The translations under genes were made by a program, and so were the position numbers. Shown here piece after piece: positions 14,854-17,177 of a DNA stretch of 17,177 nt. This stretch comes from Candidatus Aminicenantota bacterium (GTDB lineage Bacteria; Acidobacteriota; Aminicenantia; Aminicenantales; Aminicenantaceae), in contig DAOUYU010000010.1 of assembly GCA_030673995.1 (NCBI GenBank), positions 1-17,177 on the forward strand. Reading direction: 5' to 3'. The notes under the pieces were generated by a model. That model ran no database searches, had not been told where the DNA came from, and saw only the letters and a list, made by a program, of their open reading frames with translations. The first letter of the stretch is position 1, and each line of letters starts with the position of its first letter.

Positions 14854-15015
14854 TTAAGCCTCCTTAACAAACTCATCTTTCTTGGCACCACATACAGGGC
14901 ACACCCAGTCATCGGGTATTTTTTCAAAAGGCATTCCGGGTTTTATTCCGGAAAAGGGATCGCCTATCTCAGGATAATACACATACCCACAGACTGTGCA
15001 TCTGTAATTTGCCAC
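14854..15015 (-). CDS. rub: Rubredoxin
   Basis: This 53-residue gene starts with GTG at 15015, preceded by AAGGA eight bases upstream. The protein begins [20 protein letters not shown] and ends with [19 protein letters not shown]. Cys6, Cys9, Cys39 and Cys42 in two C-x-x-C-G loops bind a single iron, and the length and aromatic residues are those of a standard rubredoxin. It carries single electrons in the cytoplasm. Its stop lies one base before the desulfoferrodoxin start, the well-known rubredoxin/superoxide-reductase operon arrangement, so it probably feeds electrons to that enzyme and perhaps to rubrerythrin. Nothing essential is missing. Confidence 0.95.
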   Translation of the reverse strand: MANYRCTVCGYVYYPEIGDPFSGIKPGMPFEKIPDDWVCPVCGAKKDEFVKEA

Positions 15016-15107
15016 TATTTTTTCCTTCTTGCCCAGAACCTTTCATACATGGTTCACACTTATCCTGTTTCATTACAAAGCGTTACAGTGCTTTTGTATG
15101 ATCAGAA

Positions 15108-15683
15108 TCACCAGTTCTCTGCCAGTAATTCAAAATAGCTCCTGGCGTGCGCACAGGCGGGACATTCCTCAGGGGCCTCATTTCCTTCATGAATATACCC
15201 GCAATTCCTGCATCTCCACTTGACAATTTCGTCTTTCTTGAAAACCGTGTTGTTATTCAGGTTATCCAGAAGACCCAAGTATCTTTTTTCGTGCTGTTTT
15301 TCCGCGGTTGCTATTGACTTCATAGCACTGGCTACATCTGAAAATCCTTCTTCCTCTGCAATCTTCGCGAATTCCGGGTACATTGTGGTGTATTCATGGT
15401 TTTCTCCTTCTGCAGATCCCTTCAGATTATCCTTTGTCTCGCCAATGACACCCGCTGGAAATGAAGCGCTTATCTCTGCCGTACCACCTTCTAAAAATTT
15501 GAAAAGTCTCTCTGCGTGTTCCTTCTCATTATCCGCTGTTTCCTGGAATATCCCTGAAATCTGTTCATAACCTTCCTTCTTGGCCTTTGAGGCAAAAAAG
15601 GTATAACGGTTCCGTGCCTGGGATTCCCCGGCGAATGCAGTGAGTAGGTTTTTTTCTGTCTGTGTTCCTTTTAAGCTTTTCAT
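15108..15683 (-). CDS. rbr: Rubrerythrin
   Basis: Rubrerythrin is a peroxidase of anaerobes that reduces hydrogen peroxide to water, complementing superoxide reductase. The 191-residue protein has the N-terminal four-helix diiron domain with Glu20 (FAGES), Glu53 and His56 (NEKEH), Glu94 and Glu97 (GENHEY), and Glu128/His131 (AEKQH). A C-terminal rubredoxin-like domain carries Cys158, Cys161, Cys174 and Cys177 (CRNCG and CPAC). This is the classical full-length domain order. AAGGAG lies about seven bases before the ATG. The gene follows perR by 83 bp and precedes rubredoxin by 92 bp on the same strand, so it may be read from the perR promoter, although an own promoter in the 83-bp gap cannot be excluded. 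Confidence 0.95.
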   Translation of the reverse strand: MKSLKGTQTEKNLLTAFAGESQARNRYTFFASKAKKEGYEQISGIFQETADNEKEHAERLFKFLEGGTAEISASFPAGVIGETKDNLKGSAEGENHEYTTMYPEFAKIAEEEGFSDVASAMKSIATAEKQHEKRYLGLLDNLNNNTVFKKDEIVKWRCRNCGYIHEGNEAPEECPACAHARSYFELLAENW

Positions 15684-15766
15684 GTTTTATCTCCTTAATA
15701 TTTATTTTAATCTTAAAGCTGACGCTCTATCTATGTGTAACTTTATGACTTTTTTTTCAATATTCG

Positions 15767-16219
15767 TCACAGGCTGGATTCTTCAGCACTGTTTCTCACG
15801 TCTTTTAAGCAATCCTTACATATGCCTTTAAAGTACCCATGGACTTCCTCAACTCTATGTCCGTACTGTAACTTTTTTCCTTCAGAAAAAGGACATGTCA
15901 CTTCAATGTCCATAATTCTTCCGCAACGCTTACAGAGAAAATGGTGATGGGAATCCGTATTAAAGTCATACCTCATTTCTGTTCCGGTAATGGTAATAGC
16001 ATCTACCAGCCCCTTTTCTAAAAATGCATTTAACGTGTTGTAAACTGTCGTCATCGATATCGTCGGAATGTCTTTAAGGAGTTTTTCATAAATCATCTCG
16101 ACAGTTGGATGATTGACTGTGTTTCTGCTCATGTATTCTAAAATTTTCAATCTCTGGTAAGTCGGCTTTATGCCTTTTTCTTCTAAAATAGCTTTTAAGC
16201 TCTTCATATTTGTAATCAT
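15767..16219 (-). CDS. perR: PerR-like Fur-family peroxide-sensing repressor
   Basis: The 150-residue regulator has a winged-helix DNA-binding half (about 10-85, TTVYNTL recognition helix) and a metal-binding dimerisation half. Starting at 16219, the residues corresponding to Bacillus subtilis PerR fall at the same numbers: His37, Asp85, His91, His93 and Asp104 for the regulatory iron/manganese site, and Cys96/Cys99 (CKRC) with Cys134/Cys137 (CKDC) for structural zinc. Asp rather than Glu at 104 favours a peroxide sensor over an iron-responsive Fur. Neither start (16219, or ATG at 16207) has a Shine-Dalgarno sequence; with the promoter below, the leader would be only about 9 or 21 bases. The adjoining rubrerythrin, rubredoxin and desulfoferrodoxin genes are typical PerR targets. 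Confidence 0.9.
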   Translation of the reverse strand: MITNMKSLKAILEEKGIKPTYQRLKILEYMSRNTVNHPTVEMIYEKLLKDIPTISMTTVYNTLNAFLEKGLVDAITITGTEMRYDFNTDSHHHFLCKRCGRIMDIEVTCPFSEGKKLQYGHRVEEVHGYFKGICKDCLKDVRNSAEESSL

Positions 16220-16226
16220 TTTAAAT

Positions 16227-16241
16227 ATGTAATTATTATAA
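16227..16241 (-). promoter_or_regulatory. PerR-box-like operator overlapping the perR -10 element
   Basis: The minus strand reads TTATAATAATTACAT, which matches the PerR box TTATAATNATTATAA at 12 of 14 defined positions. It covers the -10 hexamer and the predicted start of transcription, so bound repressor would block RNA polymerase and give autoregulation. Confidence 0.7.
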
Positions 16242-16262
16242 ACTAATATTCGGGTTTGTCAA
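16235..16262 (-). promoter_or_regulatory. Consensus sigma70 promoter of perR
   Basis: On the minus strand, TTGACA (-35, 16257-16262) and TATAAT (-10, 16235-16240) are both perfect consensus, separated by 16 bp. Transcription would start near 16228, only about 9 bases before the ATG at 16219. Such a strong promoter normally needs repression, which the overlapping palindrome would provide. Confidence 0.8.
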
Positions 16263-16307
16263 GAGATTCAAAATAATTTTTTTAAAGAAGCTCGGCCCAA
16301 TTTCCCA

Positions 16308-17039
16308 TCAGAGAAATTTGATCAATCTTTCTTTTAAAATTGAAAAAGCTTCTTTGGGAGTAGAGGAAAAAGAGAAAATACTAAGGTCTTCTTTAGAAAT
16401 TGTACCGTGTCTTACAAGATCTTCGAAATCTATGATTTTCCGCCAGTATTCCTCTCCATACAGAAGGATAAAAATCTCATTTCTATCGATCTTATTCGTT
16501 TGAACAAGAGTAAGCGTTTCAAAAACCTCATCCAGAGTGCCGAATCCTCCTGGAAAGGCAACAAGAGCTTTTGCTTCATACATCAACCAGAATTTTCGCA
16601 TAAAAAAATAATGAAAAATAAATGAAAGCTCAGAAGAAATGTACTCATTAAGGAATTGTTCCTCTGGCAAAGAAATATTCATTCCGATAGATTTTCCCCC
16701 AGCCCTGGAGGCACCCCGGTTGGCTGCCTCCATAATGCCCCCGCCGCCTCCTGTGCAGACAACGAAATTTTTTCCCTTTTTTTCAAGCTTAATGGCCCAT
16801 GTAGCCAGTTCATATGCAATCTCCTCAGCTTCCCAGTAATACTTTGTCAAAAGAGAATCCTTCTTATCCGGATCAGCTTTTGAAGACCCAAGAAAAAACA
16901 CCTTGCTGTTTACCTTCAAATCTTTCAACCTGTTTAAAGGCTCTATATATTCACTTAATATCCTCAACGTTCGGGCCTCAGGGGAGTCTAAAAATGTCAA
17001 ATTTTTAAAAGCTATTTTCGTTAGATCATTTTCTTTCAT
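16308..17039 (-). CDS. LOG-family protein (TIGR00730-like, Rossmann fold)
   Basis: The 243-residue protein belongs to the LOG family, often misnamed lysine decarboxylase. Characterised members hydrolyse nucleoside 5'-monophosphates, including cytokinin ribotides, to base and ribose 5-phosphate. Key blocks are GGGGGIMEAANRGA (97-110), the Arg148-Lys149 pair in FMRKFWLM, and PGGFGTLDE (163-171) with catalytic Glu171. The N-terminal nucleotide-binding loop is FFLGSSKADPD (48-58). An extra N-terminal helical region of about 40 residues makes it longer than minimal LOG proteins of about 190 residues. AGAGGT precedes the ATG. It lies upstream of perR on the same strand, but perR has its own strong promoter. 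Nothing here identifies the physiological substrate. Confidence 0.85.
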   Translation of the reverse strand: MKENDLTKIAFKNLTFLDSPEARTLRILSEYIEPLNRLKDLKVNSKVFFLGSSKADPDKKDSLLTKYYWEAEEIAYELATWAIKLEKKGKNFVVCTGGGGGIMEAANRGASRAGGKSIGMNISLPEEQFLNEYISSELSFIFHYFFMRKFWLMYEAKALVAFPGGFGTLDEVFETLTLVQTNKIDRNEIFILLYGEEYWRKIIDFEDLVRHGTISKEDLSIFSFSSTPKEAFSILKERLIKFL

Positions 17040-17068
17040 AACAACCTCTTTAAAAAGTCAAAAAAAAA

Positions 17069-17097
17069 TTCTATCCGAATTGCAGGATGAAAACAAG
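17069..17097 (-). promoter_or_regulatory. Candidate promoter for the LOG-family gene
   Basis: On the minus strand, TTGTTT (17092-17097) and TAGAAT (17069-17074) are 17 bp apart, about 30 bp before the ATG. The -10 is a 5/6 match; the -35 only 3/6. Confidence 0.35.
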
Positions 17098-17108
17098 GAA
17101 AGGTTTTG

Positions 17109-17127
17109 GGGGATAGACTCGCTCCCC
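17109..17127. repeat. Short GGGGA...TCCCC palindrome
   Basis: GGGGA and TCCCC flank a nine-base loop (TAGACTCGC). The sequence resembles the other GGGGACA-type palindromes in the window. The stem is short and the match partial; the remaining bases to the window end show nothing else recognisable. Confidence 0.3.
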
Positions 17128-17177
17128 TTCAGATTTTTAACGCCATTCTTTATTCACTCTTCTCGGCGGCTGCGTAA

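Noticed and set aside
14853..14927. N-terminal extension of desulfoferrodoxin
   Set aside because: The extension overlaps the rubredoxin gene out of frame; the ATG at 14852 has AGGAGG upstream and gives canonical residue numbering.
15075..15097. Imperfect hairpin ACAAAGC...GCTTTTGT between rubrerythrin and rubredoxin genes
   Set aside because: Seven pairs with a bulge and no T-run on the transcribed strand; too weak to call a terminator or processing site.
1..17177. CRISPR arrays, tRNA or rRNA genes
   Set aside because: No regularly spaced direct repeats, cloverleaf-like sequence or rRNA-like conserved stretches were seen on either strand by eye.

Overview
The window looks like chromosomal DNA of an anaerobic or microaerophilic, diderm-type bacterium. 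The basis is a desulfoferrodoxin-type superoxide reductase, rubredoxin, rubrerythrin and a PerR-like regulator next to each other, an RlpA-type lipoprotein with a SPOR domain, Tat-exported enzymes and a UbiE/MenG-type quinone methyltransferase. The mix of secreted amidohydrolase, Tat glycosylasparaginase and Tat class V aminotransferase recalls uncultured Aminicenantes/Acidobacteria-like or deltaproteobacterial genomes. That placement is only an impression. No rRNA, tRNA or CRISPR array was seen.

Layout. (1) 58-5343, plus strand: a Tat-exported class V aminotransferase-like enzyme, a 255-bp non-autonomous transposable element flanked by TTAA, a cytoplasmic kynureninase-like class V enzyme, and a secreted GH63-like glycosidase. 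(2) 5345-8438, minus strand: a small secreted protein of unknown function, a UbiE-type methyltransferase, an HPr-kinase-like P-loop protein and a ComA-type phosphosulfolactate synthase; the last three look like one operon. (3) 8639-12923: alternating single genes for a secreted N-acyl-D-amino-acid deacylase (+), an MFS transporter (-) and a Tat glycosylasparaginase (+). (4) 12957-14291: an RlpA/SPOR lipoprotein (-), a stretch with two short palindromic repeats, a 32-codon ORF and a VanZ-like membrane protein (+). (5) 14305-14377: a large imperfect palindrome between convergent genes. (6) 14478-17039, minus strand: an oxidative-stress cluster in the order perR, rubrerythrin, rubredoxin (53 aa, GTG start), desulfoferrodoxin, preceded by a LOG-family protein.

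How the genes fit together. Regions 1 and 3 hold exported enzymes for breaking down glycans, N-acylated D-amino acids and N-glycosyl-asparagine, beside a transporter. This fits scavenging of peptide, glycan or cell-wall debris. Region 6 is a classic anaerobe oxygen-defence set. A near-consensus sigma70 promoter in front of perR has a PerR-box-like palindrome over its -10 element, so the regulator probably controls itself and possibly the whole group.

The observations most worth following are the TTAA-flanked element with IS1380/piggyBac-like ends, the PerR operator and very short perR leader, the ComA/HprK-like/UbiE gene set with no other coenzyme M genes in view, and several GGGGACA-type intergenic palindromes.
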